Source of the DNA: Hirschia litorea
GTDB lineage: Bacteria; Pseudomonadota; Alphaproteobacteria; Caulobacterales; Hyphomonadaceae
Assembly: GCF_042665075.1 (NCBI RefSeq)
Contig: NZ_JBHTBR010000002.1
Coordinates: 806,001 to 870,000, forward strand
DNA length: 64,000 nucleotides
Direction of reading: 5' to 3'
In this document: positions 54,846 to 63,302 of the stretch, piece by piece
Layout of the letters: each line of letters opens with the position of its first letter
How positions within the stretch are numbered: position 1 is the first letter of the stretch
Position numbers and translations under genes: made by a program
The notes under the pieces: generated by a model
What the model saw: the letters and a program-made list of their open reading frames with translations, nothing else
Told to the model about the DNA's origin: nothing
Databases searched by the model: none

Positions 54846-56261
54846 ATGGGCGCGTTAAAAAATTTACCTCGTGCTTTTGCTTTTGCTTCAGCACTGATTT
54901 TATTACCTCTTGCACAATCGCAGGCTCAAGGGCTGGTGCGAGATGCAGAAATAGAAACAACTCTCAAACGGTATGGCAAACCTTTGTTTGAGGCAGGCGG
55001 TTTAAACCCAGATGAAGTCGATATCTATATCATCAACGACAATAGCCTGAATGCTTTTGTGACGGGTGGTCAGCAAATGTATTTCCACACCGGTCTCCTT
55101 ATTAAAGCCGAAACCCCTCAAGAAATTCTGGGCGTCATGGCACACGAAGCAGGTCATATAATTGGTGGGCACAACATTACGCGCACGCAAGCGATGGGAT
55201 CAGCTCAAGGCTCGAGTTGGATTGCGTTAGGTCTTGGTGTTCTTGCGATTGCTGCGGGTGCCCCTGATGCAGGTGTCGCGCTTATGGCGTCTTCACAACA
55301 AGCTGCTGCCCTCACCTTTTTTAAATATACCCGCATCGAAGAAAGCTCAGCGGACCAAACGGGTCTTACACTTTTAGAAAAAACTGGCATTCCAGCAGAC
55401 GGGCTGGTGACGTTCATGGAAAACATCCGTGTGTCGGAGGTTTTATCTGCCAGACGCCAAGACCCTTATTACCGTACCCACCCCGAAATTGGGCCTCGTA
55501 TTGGTGCGCTTCGCAATCGTGCGGAAGTGATCACAGCGAACGCCGATCCACTTCCTGACGAGTACCAACGCGAGTTGGAAATGATGCAAGCCAAACTTAT
55601 TGGATTTTTGCAGCCTCGCACCGCCTATATCAAGTACCCACTGTCTGACACGTCAACAGCGGCACATTATGCGCGCGCTATTGCAGCACACCAAAACAGA
55701 GATGAAACTGCTGCACTAAAAGAAGTGCAAACTCTTGTGGAATTAGAGCCAGATAACCCGTATTTTGAAGAGCTTTATGGTCAGATTCTATTTGAGAACG
55801 GAAAGTTTGAAGAGTCAGTTCCTCATCACCGTCGCGCTTTGGAGATCACTCAGGACCACTCCCTATTGTATGTAAATCTCGCGCAATCACTCATTTCGCT
55901 AAAAACGAAAGAAGCGAATGAAGAAGCTGAAGACCTACTGCATAAAGCGCTTATTCTTGAGCCGGGAAATGCCTACGCATGGCGTCAAATGTCATTCGCT
56001 CTGGGCGCATTGGGCCGCAAAGCTGAAGCTGAACTTGCAACAGCCGAATCAGCCTATGTGATTGGTGATCTGGTAAAAGCAAATATCTTTGCATCGCGTG
56101 CGAAAGATGATCTGCCACAAGACACCCCCAAATGGCGACGCGCAGATGATATCGCAGCGATTACACAAGCTTATATGCAGAATAATGCGCCGCGCCAGCA
56201 AAGACGGCGACTAAACAGCCAGTTCTCGTTTGAAGCTCACAAAGACGTGAACCATCACTAA
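54846..56261 (+). CDS. Periplasmic M48 metalloprotease with TPR repeats (BepA-like)
   Basis: A signal peptide (MGALKNLPRAFAFASALILLPLAQSQAQ) leads into an M48 peptidase domain with the zinc motif HEAGH (VMAHEAGHIIGGHN) and the third-ligand segment RIEESSADQTGLTLL. The C-terminal half has TPR-like helical repeats (ALKEVQTLVELEPDNPYFEELYGQIL and following). This is the BepA/YfgC architecture, a chaperone/protease for outer-membrane protein assembly. The frame opens at 54828; the ATG at 54846 is preferred because GGAGGAGA lies before it. The DsbA-like gene follows 69 bp downstream, consistent with an envelope quality-control pair. Confidence 0.9.
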   Translation: MGALKNLPRAFAFASALILLPLAQSQAQGLVRDAEIETTLKRYGKPLFEAGGLNPDEVDIYIINDNSLNAFVTGGQQMYFHTGLLIKAETPQEILGVMAHEAGHIIGGHNITRTQAMGSAQGSSWIALGLGVLAIAAGAPDAGVALMASSQQAAALTFFKYTRIEESSADQTGLTLLEKTGIPADGLVTFMENIRVSEVLSARRQDPYYRTHPEIGPRIGALRNRAEVITANADPLPDEYQRELEMMQAKLIGFLQPRTAYIKYPLSDTSTAAHYARAIAAHQNRDETAALKEVQTLVELEPDNPYFEELYGQILFENGKFEESVPHHRRALEITQDHSLLYVNLAQSLISLKTKEANEEAEDLLHKALILEPGNAYAWRQMSFALGALGRKAEAELATAESAYVIGDLVKANIFASRAKDDLPQDTPKWRRADDIAAITQAYMQNNAPRQQRRRLNSQFSFEAHKDVNHH

Positions 56262-56330
56262 CATACCTATAAGCATTTCTTTGCTATACCCACTGAAACA
56301 CTCGACTTCTTCCTAAAGGACTTCCGACGA

Positions 56331-57077
56331 ATGACTCTTGGTTCCCTCATTAAAACGTCTACTGCGAGCGCTGCGCTCATATTCAGTGCTGCATGTTCGC
56401 AAGCTGCTTCAGAGCCAACTTCGGTTTCTAGCAAAGATAAAGCAGCAATCGAAAAAATCGTACATGCTTACATTGTTGAGAACCCAGAAGTGATCATCGA
56501 GGCCTTGCAAGTTCTTGAAGAACGTCAAGAGATCGCATCTGCTGAACAAAAATCAGCCTTTTTGCCAGCATTTCTTAACCTAGAAAATGCCCCATCCCTT
56601 GGGCCGAAGGATGCACCAATCACGATCGTCGAATTTTTCGATTATAATTGTGGTTTCTGTAAGAGCTCAAAAGATTGGGTTTTGGATCAAGTTGATAGTG
56701 GTGACATCCGTGTCGTTTTCATGGAATTGCCAGTTCTTGATTCACGCACGAAAACTTCAGCATTGGCAGCACGCGCCTCCATAGCAGCGCACATGCAGGG
56801 CAAGTACAGAGAGCTACATTCAGCTATGCTCGGTGCTAGCGGCCTTACGAAAGGGCGTATTCTAACGCTCGCCAAAGAAGCAGGACTAGACACACAACAA
56901 CTGGCCAAAGACATGGAAAGCGCAAATGCGTACCGCTTGTTAGAAGACACTATGAAGCTTGCTGAACAAGCAGATATTCTTGCTACGCCTAGCTTTTACG
57001 TAAACGGAAAATTTGTGTCAGGTGCAAATTTCCCTTTGCTAAATCAACACATTGCAGCAGCTCGCGGCAGCAAATAG
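56331..57077 (+). CDS. DsbA-like thiol:disulfide oxidoreductase (DsbA/Com1 family)
   Basis: The N-terminus has a hydrophobic signal ending in SAAC, a possible weak lipobox, or else a cleavable peptide after SQA. A helical linker (IVENPEVIIEALQVLEERQEIASAEQ) typical of the Com1/ScsC-like group precedes the thioredoxin domain. That domain has FDYNCGFCKSS, with the CGFC active site, and the cis-Pro loop ATPSFYVNGK. The 248-residue length fits. It likely oxidises or isomerises disulfides in the periplasm. A strong terminator follows. It is downstream of the M48 protease on the same strand. Confidence 0.88.
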   Translation: MTLGSLIKTSTASAALIFSAACSQAASEPTSVSSKDKAAIEKIVHAYIVENPEVIIEALQVLEERQEIASAEQKSAFLPAFLNLENAPSLGPKDAPITIVEFFDYNCGFCKSSKDWVLDQVDSGDIRVVFMELPVLDSRTKTSALAARASIAAHMQGKYRELHSAMLGASGLTKGRILTLAKEAGLDTQQLAKDMESANAYRLLEDTMKLAEQADILATPSFYVNGKFVSGANFPLLNQHIAAARGSK

Positions 57078-57104
57078 CCTAAAGCAAAACATAATAAAGC
57101 AAAC

Positions 57105-57134
57105 AAAAGGCGGCCCCACTGGAGCCGCCTTTTT
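57105..57134 (+). terminator. Terminator after the DsbA-like gene
   Basis: AAAAGGCGGC (57105-57114) pairs with GCCGCCTTTT (57124-57133 region), with a 9-nt loop and a T-run. A-rich sequence on the left makes it usable for the convergent lipoprotein gene as well. Confidence 0.88.
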
Positions 57135-57171
57135 CTATCCGTTCAAAATTGGCGATACAATCGCCTATAGT

Positions 57172-57582
57172 TTATTTGCGGCAATAGCCCTCGCCAACTT
57201 CAACCATTAAACAGTCTGACTTTCCTGCAAGCCATTTCATACCTGTTTCATCGCCAGTTGCAGGCTTAAGGATAATATCTTGACCATTTCGCGTGAAACG
57301 AATTCCATTTTCATTTGCTTCACCTTCAAAATTGCCAATCATATCATCATCTAACCCCCACCGCATTTCGATGTTAAATGAAGCATTGTCTAGGGATTCA
57401 ATCGCCAGATACATACCTTCGGGGCCAGTGTAGAGACCTGCAAGCTCTTTCCAACGGTTGTCATTGCCTTCAGGCTGAACAGACTCGTTAGACTTTTGAC
57501 TTGTTGATTCATTCTCTGTTGGAGACGTATCACAAGCACTCAGCAACGCTATTACGGCTATTGAAATCAAACACCTATGCAT
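57172..57582 (-). CDS. Putative lipoprotein, unknown function
   Basis: MHRCLISIAVIALLSACDTS is a lipoprotein signal with the lipobox LLSAC. A Ser/Asn/Glu-rich linker of about 30 residues follows, then a compact domain of about 90 residues (KELAGLYTGPEGMYLAIESL, FNIEMRWGLDDDMIGNFEGEA, WLAGKSDCLMVEVGEGYCRK). It has two cysteines near the C-terminus that may form a disulfide. I do not recognise a family. The Asp after the lipobox Cys would favour inner-membrane retention in enterobacteria; whether that rule holds here is unknown. It follows thiG with a 37-bp gap. Confidence 0.7.
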   Translation of the reverse strand: MHRCLISIAVIALLSACDTSPTENESTSQKSNESVQPEGNDNRWKELAGLYTGPEGMYLAIESLDNASFNIEMRWGLDDDMIGNFEGEANENGIRFTRNGQDIILKPATGDETGMKWLAGKSDCLMVEVGEGYCRK

Positions 57583-57619
57583 AATACATCTCCAAAGTAA
57601 TGGTCACACTGCCGAGACC

Positions 57620-58408
57620 TTAAATTAGACCCGCTAAAGGTGAAGATGGGTCAGCATAACGCTTGCGGCCCATACGTCCCGCAAGATATGCATCACGCCC
57701 TGCTTGCACAGCATATTTCATCGCTCTCGCCATAAGAATAGGATCTTTTGCTTCGGCAATCGCTGTATTCATCAATACACCGTCACATCCAAGCTCCATC
57801 GCAATCGCAGCATCAGAAGCTGTCCCCACGCCCGCATCAACTAAAACCGGTACACGTGATTGTTCGACAATAAGACGAATGTTTACAGGGTTTTGTATTC
57901 CCAGACCAGAACCAATCGGGGCCCCTAAAGGCATAATTGCACAACACCCAATATCTTCTAAGCGACGCGCATAAACCGGATCATCAGAACAATACACCAT
58001 CACATCAAAGCCCTCTTTGATCAGCACTTCTGCTGCTCTCAAAGTCTCCATCATGTCAGGGTATAGCGTTTTTTGATCCGCCAACACTTCCAATTTTACA
58101 AGCTTCCAGCCACCTGCTTCACGTGCAAGACGCAAGGTACGCAACGCGTCTTCTGCAGTAAAACATCCGGCAGTATTTGGTAGGTATGTAAATGTCTCAG
58201 GGCTTAAATGATCACTCAAACGCTCTTGAGTTGGGTCCATCACATTCACGCGGCGAATCGCGACAGTTACGATTTCAGCACCTGCAGCCGCAGCTGCCTG
58301 AGCATTTTGCTCATAGCTCGCGTATTTTCCGGTGCCAATAATCAATCGTGAATTATATTCACGGCCTGCAATGGTAAGCGTATCTTTAGGGTGGGTATCA
58401 GCGCTCAT
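57620..58408 (-). CDS. thiG: Thiazole synthase ThiG
   Basis: ThiG forms the thiazole phosphate moiety of thiamine from DXP, ThiS thiocarboxylate and dehydroglycine. The 262 residues show REYNSRLIIGTGKY, AEIVTVAIRRVNV, LPNTAGCFTAEDALRTLRLAREA, KLEVLADQKTLYPD (Lys Schiff-base region) and VLVDAGVGTASDAAIAMELGCDGVLMNTAIAEAKDP. All are conserved. Its ATG overlaps the thiS stop by one base (TAATG). No thiF, thiO or thiE is adjacent. Confidence 0.96.
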   Translation of the reverse strand: MSADTHPKDTLTIAGREYNSRLIIGTGKYASYEQNAQAAAAAGAEIVTVAIRRVNVMDPTQERLSDHLSPETFTYLPNTAGCFTAEDALRTLRLAREAGGWKLVKLEVLADQKTLYPDMMETLRAAEVLIKEGFDVMVYCSDDPVYARRLEDIGCCAIMPLGAPIGSGLGIQNPVNIRLIVEQSRVPVLVDAGVGTASDAAIAMELGCDGVLMNTAIAEAKDPILMARAMKYAVQAGRDAYLAGRMGRKRYADPSSPLAGLI

Positions 58409-58608
58409 TAGCCGCCTCCTACAAACTGAATGACTTCCAAACGATCACCAGCTTCCAATCGTGTGGAATCGTAGGCAGATTTTGGAACGATCTCAAGGTT
58501 GCGTTCTACAGCCAGACCTTTTTCTGGCAATCCCAATTCGGCTAAAAACTGCCCCAAGGTCGCCCCATCGGGGACTTCTTGCGGGCTACCATTAAGAATA
58601 AGCTGCAT
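58408..58608 (-). CDS. thiS: Sulfur carrier protein ThiS
   Basis: ThiS is a ubiquitin-like sulfur carrier. The 66-residue product starts MQLILNGSPQEVPDGATLGQFL and ends LEVIQFVGGG, with the C-terminal GG that becomes a thiocarboxylate. The frame is open upstream to 58716, but that part crosses the divergent aroQ start, and the ATG at 58608 gives the usual length. A GAAGAGA box lies upstream. It is coupled to thiG. I looked for a TPP riboswitch between thiS and aroQ and saw no match. Confidence 0.93.
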   Translation of the reverse strand: MQLILNGSPQEVPDGATLGQFLAELGLPEKGLAVERNLEIVPKSAYDSTRLEAGDRLEVIQFVGGG

Positions 58609-58716
58609 AATTTCGGTCTCTTCTGTCTTTTTCACTCTATTTATTCGATTTTTACATAAGTTCGTGCTTGCGTCTTTAGCTTCATCTTGCGAGTTTGCAG
58701 AAATACGAGGATGCAC

Positions 58717-59169
58717 ATGAGTCTTATGCTTTATTGCCTTAATGGTCCAAACCTTAATCTTCTTGGAACGCGAGAACCAGAGATTTATGGTACAGATACA
58801 TTAGCTGACATCGAGAAGATGATGAGTAAGTCTGCGAATGATTTGGGCGCGAAATTAGTTTTTCGTCAGTCAAATCATGAAGGAGAGCTCATTGACTGGA
58901 TTCAAGAAGCAAGAACGAAAGCTTCAGCGTTGATTTTAAACGCAGCTGCCTATACGCACACCTCTATTGCTATTCATGATGCACTCAAGACATTGGAAAT
59001 CCCAGTTATTGAACTGCATTTATCCAACCCACACTCTCGCGAGCCGTTTCGCGCGAAAAGCTATGTGGCTCCATGTGCGCATGGAGTTATTGCGGGATTT
59101 GGTTCCGCAGGCTATCGCCTTAGCGTAGAAGCGGCTATCACGCTCGTGAACAAACGGAGCAAAAACTAA
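58717..59169 (+). CDS. aroQ: 3-dehydroquinate dehydratase, type II
   Basis: AroQ makes 3-dehydroshikimate in the shikimate pathway. The sequence has LNGPNLNLLGTREPEIYG (with the catalytic Tyr and Arg region), FRQSNHEGELIDWIQEA, LILNAAAYTHTSIAIHDAL and VIELHLSNPHSREPFRAKSYV (catalytic His). The frame opens at 58687, but GAGG 6 nt before the ATG at 58717 fixes the start, giving 150 residues. Its stop overlaps the accB start by one base. aroQ-accB-accC is a standard alphaproteobacterial operon. Confidence 0.95.
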   Translation: MSLMLYCLNGPNLNLLGTREPEIYGTDTLADIEKMMSKSANDLGAKLVFRQSNHEGELIDWIQEARTKASALILNAAAYTHTSIAIHDALKTLEIPVIELHLSNPHSREPFRAKSYVAPCAHGVIAGFGSAGYRLSVEAAITLVNKRSKN

Positions 59170-59648
59170 TGGCTGATAAAGTCGAAAAGCTAGACACCGC
59201 CCTCATCCGCGAACTAGCAAAAATCTTGACGGACGGAAATCTCGGAGAGATTGAAGTTGAACATGGCGATCTACGCATTCGCGTATCCATGCCAGAGCCT
59301 GCTGCAATCTCTTATGCAGCAACGGCACCAGCTGCTGCACCCGCAGCGCCTGCACCTGCCGCACCGGCTCCTGCTGCAACTATGTCAGCGCCAGTTGCTG
59401 TTGCAGTGAATGACGCCAACATTGTAAAATCTCCAATGGTTGGTTCTTCTTACCTTGCTGCCGAACCAGGCGCTGCTCCATTCATCAATGTTGGTGATAA
59501 GGTCAAAGAAGGCCAAACAATCTTGCTTGTTGAAGCCATGAAAACTTTCAATCCTGTATCTTCTCACAAAGCAGGTATTGTTAAAGAGATTCTTGTGTCT
59601 GATGGTCAACCAGTCGAATACGGCGAAGCTCTCGTCATCATTGAATAG
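59169..59648 (+). CDS. accB: Biotin carboxyl carrier protein of acetyl-CoA carboxylase
   Basis: AccB carries biotin between the carboxylase and transferase parts of acetyl-CoA carboxylase. The 159 residues have a short N-terminal helix, an Ala/Pro-rich linker (about 55-77) and the biotinyl domain with VEAMKTFNPV, whose lysine is biotinylated (about residue 126). PMVGSSYLAAEPGAAPF is typical. Start overlaps the aroQ stop, and accC follows by 5 bp. Confidence 0.96.
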   Translation: MADKVEKLDTALIRELAKILTDGNLGEIEVEHGDLRIRVSMPEPAAISYAATAPAAAPAAPAPAAPAPAATMSAPVAVAVNDANIVKSPMVGSSYLAAEPGAAPFINVGDKVKEGQTILLVEAMKTFNPVSSHKAGIVKEILVSDGQPVEYGEALVIIE

Positions 59649-59653
59649 GTGAC

Positions 59654-61000
59654 ATGATGATCAAGAAAGTTCTCATTGCGAATCGAGGTGAAATCGCATT
59701 GCGTATTCACCGCGCATGTAAGGAGATGGGAATCTCCACGGTGGCTATCCATTCGGAAGCTGACAAAGATGCTATGCATGTACGTCTAGCAGATGAAAGC
59801 GTGTGTATCGGCCCCGCATCATCCACAGAATCCTACCTCAACATTCCTTCTATCATGGCCGCTGCCGAGATTACGGGTGCTGATGGTATCCACCCTGGAT
59901 ATGGTTTTCTGTCAGAAAACGCGAAATTTGCTGAAATCGTAGAAGCACACGACATCGCATTTATCGGACCGACTGCAGAACACATCCGTTTGATGGGCGA
60001 TAAGATTGCAGCGAAAGACGCTATGATCCGCACAGGCGTACCGTGTGTTCCTGGATCTGATGGTGGTGTTGCAAATGTGGAAGATGCCAAACGTATCGCA
60101 GCAGATATTGGCTTTCCTGTCATTGTAAAAGCATCTTCAGGTGGTGGTGGTCGCGGTATGAAAGTCGCGCTAACTGCTGATGATATTGAAACAGCCTTCC
60201 GTACAGCGCGTACTGAAGCAAAAGCTGCTTTTGGTGATGATGCTGTCTACATTGAAAAATATCTTCAAAAGCCACGTCACATTGAAATCCAAGTCATTGC
60301 CGACACGCACGGAAACGTTGTTCACTTAGGTGAACGTGACTGTTCCCTGCAACGTCGTCACCAGAAAGTCTTTGAAGAAGCGCCTTCTCCCGCACTTTCC
60401 GAAGCAGAGCGTGCCGAAATTGGTAAGCGCGTATGTGCTTCAATTAAGAAGCTCGGATATCGCGGTGTTGGAACGATCGAATTCCTATGGGAAAACGGTG
60501 AATTCTACTTCATTGAGATGAACACACGTTTGCAAGTTGAGCACCCTGTGACTGAAATGATCACACGGATAGACCTTGTGCGTGAGCAAATCCGTATTGC
60601 TGCAGGTGAGAAACTTTCCTTCAAACAGAAAGATATTTCATTTGTGGGCCATGCGATTGAGTGTCGTATTAACGCTGAACATCCTCAAACATTCGTACCT
60701 TCACCCGGTATGATCAAGGATTTCCATGCACCCGGCGGGTTGGGCGTACGTCTCGATTCAGCCATGTATACTGGATATAAAATTCCGCCATATTATGACA
60801 GTCTCATCGGGAAACTGATTGTTCACGGGATGAGCCGCGAAGAGTGTTTGCTGCGCTTGAAACGTGCTTTAGATGAAATGGTCGTATCAGGCGTTGAGAC
60901 GACTTTGCCTCTACACCAAAGACTTGTGCAAAACGAAGATGTCGCCAAAGGAGATTACGATATCCACTGGCTTGAGCATTTTCTAGCGCAAGACACTTAA
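59654..61000 (+). CDS. accC: Biotin carboxylase subunit of acetyl-CoA carboxylase
   Basis: AccC carboxylates biotin on AccB using ATP and bicarbonate. The 448 residues show IKKVLIANRGEIALRIHRACKEMGI, GIHPGYGFLSENAKFAE, the glycine-rich ATP loop KASSGGGGRGMK, HLGERDCSLQRRHQKVFEEAPS and EFYFIEMNTRLQVEHPVTEMI, all diagnostic. Two ATGs are adjacent (59654, 59657). It is followed by aat after 9 bp, so aroQ-accB-accC-aat looks like one transcript. Confidence 0.97.
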   Translation: MMIKKVLIANRGEIALRIHRACKEMGISTVAIHSEADKDAMHVRLADESVCIGPASSTESYLNIPSIMAAAEITGADGIHPGYGFLSENAKFAEIVEAHDIAFIGPTAEHIRLMGDKIAAKDAMIRTGVPCVPGSDGGVANVEDAKRIAADIGFPVIVKASSGGGGRGMKVALTADDIETAFRTARTEAKAAFGDDAVYIEKYLQKPRHIEIQVIADTHGNVVHLGERDCSLQRRHQKVFEEAPSPALSEAERAEIGKRVCASIKKLGYRGVGTIEFLWENGEFYFIEMNTRLQVEHPVTEMITRIDLVREQIRIAAGEKLSFKQKDISFVGHAIECRINAEHPQTFVPSPGMIKDFHAPGGLGVRLDSAMYTGYKIPPYYDSLIGKLIVHGMSREECLLRLKRALDEMVVSGVETTLPLHQRLVQNEDVAKGDYDIHWLEHFLAQDT

Positions 61001-61009
61001 GGCAAACAC

Positions 61010-61744
61010 ATGTCAGATGGCTTCGGCCCTGATGAATTGCTCGACTTATATCGTCGCGGCGTCTTCCCGATGGGCGAAGACGCCGATGACGCAAATCTTT
61101 TCATCGTAGACCCAGACTTTAGAGGCATTTTTCCGTTAGACGGACTACGCATCTCTCGTAGTTTACGAAAAGTGGTCGCACGTGATGTTTTTCATGTCAC
61201 AGTGAACGCAGCTTTCACAAGTGTCATGGAGGCGTGTGCGGATAGAGATTCAACATGGATTAATACACCTATCATCAATTTATACTCTGCCCTACATCGG
61301 CGAGGCCAAGCCCATAGTGTGGAATGTTGGCAAGATGGTGAGCTTGTAGGTGGATTGTATGGTGTAAGCTTAGGTGGCGCTTTCTTCGGTGAAAGCATGT
61401 TTTCAACAGTGTCCAATGCGTCCAAAGTTGCACTTGTCCACCTTGCTGCACGCCTTATAGCAGGCAATTACCAACTACTTGATACACAATTTCTAACTGA
61501 CCATTTGGAAAGCTTGGGTGCTATTGAAATACCGCGTGCTGAGTTTCAAGAGAAATTAAAAGCTGCCCTCGCTATTGAAGGCAATTTCTATTCAGTTTCC
61601 GAGCTCACATCAGGCAATCCAGAAGAATCAATTGATGGGCTTTCAGGCGCTTCAAACCCAAGTCCAGATTCGTCATACAGCCCTAGAGGTTCGTCTTCAT
61701 TTTCAGGCAAAGCAGCATTACAGCTAATCACCCATACATCATAA
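61010..61744 (+). CDS. aat: Leucyl/phenylalanyl-tRNA--protein transferase
   Basis: Aat adds Leu or Phe to proteins with N-terminal Lys or Arg, marking them for ClpS/ClpAP (N-degron pathway). The sequence has LLDLYRRGVFPMGE, FPLDGLRISRSLRK, RDSTWINTPIINLYSALHRRGQAHSVECW, LVGGLYGVSLGGAFFGESMFS and LLDTQFLTDHLESLGAIEIPR, all characteristic. The final ~50 residues (Ser/Gly/Pro-rich) are not typical of Aat and lie antisense to the end of the DUF2155 gene; the two genes overlap by 157 bp. The unusual tail follows from lack of a stop codon. Confidence 0.93.
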   Translation: MSDGFGPDELLDLYRRGVFPMGEDADDANLFIVDPDFRGIFPLDGLRISRSLRKVVARDVFHVTVNAAFTSVMEACADRDSTWINTPIINLYSALHRRGQAHSVECWQDGELVGGLYGVSLGGAFFGESMFSTVSNASKVALVHLAARLIAGNYQLLDTQFLTDHLESLGAIEIPRAEFQEKLKAALAIEGNFYSVSELTSGNPEESIDGLSGASNPSPDSSYSPRGSSSFSGKAALQLITHTS

Positions 61745-62097
61745 AGCGGATGCTCAAGTGCATTCAAACCGGGTGAACTTGCAAACATCCATCCAGAAAA
61801 CAAACGCGGATCATCATCCTGCGGTCTACCATCTGAATTTACCCCAGTAGAAATGACTTCTAAAAATGCAGCTGCTTCCGGTGGCTGTTCTTCAGGTGGA
61901 GACTGGTAACATGCTCGCACTGTTAGAGCGAGACCACCAAATTGCGCGGTGTCTCCGACCTCGATCTGAAGATCGGTAGCTTCACCTGTAATTTTCTCCA
62001 GCGCACGCACTTTAACACCCGTTCTGGGTTCAAGAGAAAATGCCGCTTGTGATGCAGTTGTCGCGAGCAATACCGACGCCAAGATTAGATTACGCAT
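61588..62097 (-). CDS. Secreted DUF2155 protein
   Basis: A signal peptide (MRNLILASVLLATTASQAA) is followed by the DUF2155 domain: VKVRALEKITGEATDLQIEVGDTAQFGGLALTVRACYQSPPEE, AFLEVIS and LFSGWMFASSPGLNALEHPLYDVWVISC. Two conserved cysteines (ACYQ and VISC) probably pair in the periplasm. The last ~40 residues are acidic and beyond the domain, overlapping the aat 3' end. The frame opens at 62175; the ATG at 62097 gives the proper signal peptide and 169 residues. The family is alphaproteobacterial and has no assigned function. Confidence 0.82.
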   Translation of the reverse strand: MRNLILASVLLATTASQAAFSLEPRTGVKVRALEKITGEATDLQIEVGDTAQFGGLALTVRACYQSPPEEQPPEAAAFLEVISTGVNSDGRPQDDDPRLFSGWMFASSPGLNALEHPLYDVWVISCNAALPENEDEPLGLYDESGLGFEAPESPSIDSSGLPDVSSETE

Positions 62098-62151
62098 ATC
62101 CCAAAGCTCCACACACACGACAACAGAATCAGAAAAACTTACGATTGTTAT

Positions 62152-62178
62152 CATATGCCCAAATGTGGTGGGCATATG
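62152..62178. repeat. 9-bp inverted repeat upstream of the DUF2155 gene
   Basis: CATATGCCC (62152-62160) and GGGCATATG (62170-62178) are perfect inverted copies around a 9-nt loop. On the minus strand it lies between the MlaD-like gene and DUF2155, 55 bp upstream of the latter. No T-tract follows, so an operator or leader hairpin is as likely as a terminator. Confidence 0.5.
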
Positions 62179-62231
62179 TCATTTAAATAAATTTCGCAGC
62201 CCTTCGCATATCAAAAATGCAAGCAAGCGTT

Positions 62232-62735
62232 TTATTGCTGAGAACTAGCGGACGACGCGGTAATTGCATCCGCGATATTTTTCAGGCGTCCATCAAGCGA
62301 TGTGGCAAACTCGGTCAATAACGGGCCAAGCTCAACAGAACCACTTGTGTAGGTAATTTCATCACCCGGCTGAAGCATGTCCATTCCGCCGCCTGGAAGC
62401 AATGCAATGTGCGGCCCAGACAACAAGCTGTCAGATGAAATTTTTGCAGTTGTATCTGAATCCAACTCAACACCATTTGCAACATTGAGTTTAATCATTG
62501 GTACAAGGCGCGCTTTGTCCAGCTCAACACTCGTAACAACGCCAACTTTAACACCCATCAAGCGTACATCTGTACCTTGAAGCACACCATTGATCGGCCC
62601 TGTAAATTGGGCTGTTAATTCATAACTGCCCTTGCTGCCGGAGCTTTCTGTTTGCTGTAACGAATACCAAACAAAAACGCCCGCCACAGCTACAACAGCT
62701 AGTCCGACAATCGTTTCAAACAATGAATCACGCAT
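62232..62735 (-). CDS. mlaD: MlaD-like MCE-domain protein
   Basis: MlaD is the periplasmic substrate-binding part of the Mla phospholipid transport system. The start MRDSLFETIVGLAVVAVAGVFVWYSL is a signal anchor. The MCE domain has GSYELTAQFTGPINGVLQGTDVRLMGVKVGVVTSVEL, and a C-terminal low-complexity tail follows. The frame opens at 62780; the ATG at 62735 overlaps the preceding gene by 8 bp and gives 167 residues, near the family norm. The genes for MlaE and MlaF are not here, which is usual for this alphaproteobacterial arrangement. Confidence 0.88.
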   Translation of the reverse strand: MRDSLFETIVGLAVVAVAGVFVWYSLQQTESSGSKGSYELTAQFTGPINGVLQGTDVRLMGVKVGVVTSVELDKARLVPMIKLNVANGVELDSDTTAKISSDSLLSGPHIALLPGGGMDMLQPGDEITYTSGSVELGPLLTEFATSLDGRLKNIADAITASSASSQQ

Positions 62736-63114
62736 CGGGATCCCATGCCTCGTAATCACCAGCAGTCTTAGTGCGCTCATCTTTGCGCCAGAGACTACCT
62801 TTAGGTTTATAAGCCATCAACGTACCGGTTAAGTTTGGCTGATGTGGCTTCTCAAAAGATTTCTTCACCAATGGTTCTTCTGTTGGAGGTTTGTCAAAAG
62901 TATGGTGAATCCAACCATGCCAATCTGGAGAGATACGAGTAGGCTCGGCTGGGCCGTTATAAATAACATAACGACGCTTGCGGCCTTCCTGACTTGGTTT
63001 CTTTTCTTCATAGAACTTATTGCCCCATTCATCTTCTCCGACGAATGCAGCACGACGTCCAATATCAAAACGAGTTCCAATTGTGGTGTTCTTCCACCAA
63101 CCAATGACAGACAT
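62728..63114 (-). CDS. Complex I accessory subunit, NDUFA12-like (17.2 kDa)
   Basis: This 128-residue protein has WWKNTTIGTRFDIGRRAAFVGEDEWGNKFYEE, RRYVIYNGPAEPTRISPDWHGWIHH and FEKPHQPNLTGTLMAYKPKGSL. These are the core of the NDUFA12/B17.2 family, a supernumerary subunit of complex I. It is conserved in alphaproteobacteria and mitochondria and acts in assembly or stability at the junction with the NDUFS4 subunit. It overlaps the MlaD-like gene by 8 bp, as in many alphaproteobacteria. Confidence 0.9.
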   Translation of the reverse strand: MSVIGWWKNTTIGTRFDIGRRAAFVGEDEWGNKFYEEKKPSQEGRKRRYVIYNGPAEPTRISPDWHGWIHHTFDKPPTEEPLVKKSFEKPHQPNLTGTLMAYKPKGSLWRKDERTKTAGDYEAWDPDA

Positions 63115-63302
63115 GCGTTCTCCTTAACCGATTTTTCGCGAATATGGCGCCGTCGCGTCCAAACGTCCAGCTTCAACCGCAATGAGTTGCAATCAAACCC
63201 ACGTGATACGAAATCTTGTGGGAAAAACCACACATTCACACAAGATATATTGCACTATTGAACCAATTTGCGCACATTCACCATATTCAGGGAGAAGATT
63301 TA

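Noticed and set aside
58609..58716. TPP riboswitch upstream of thiSG
   Set aside because: The 108-bp gap to aroQ lacks the conserved CTGAGA and related thi-box segments.
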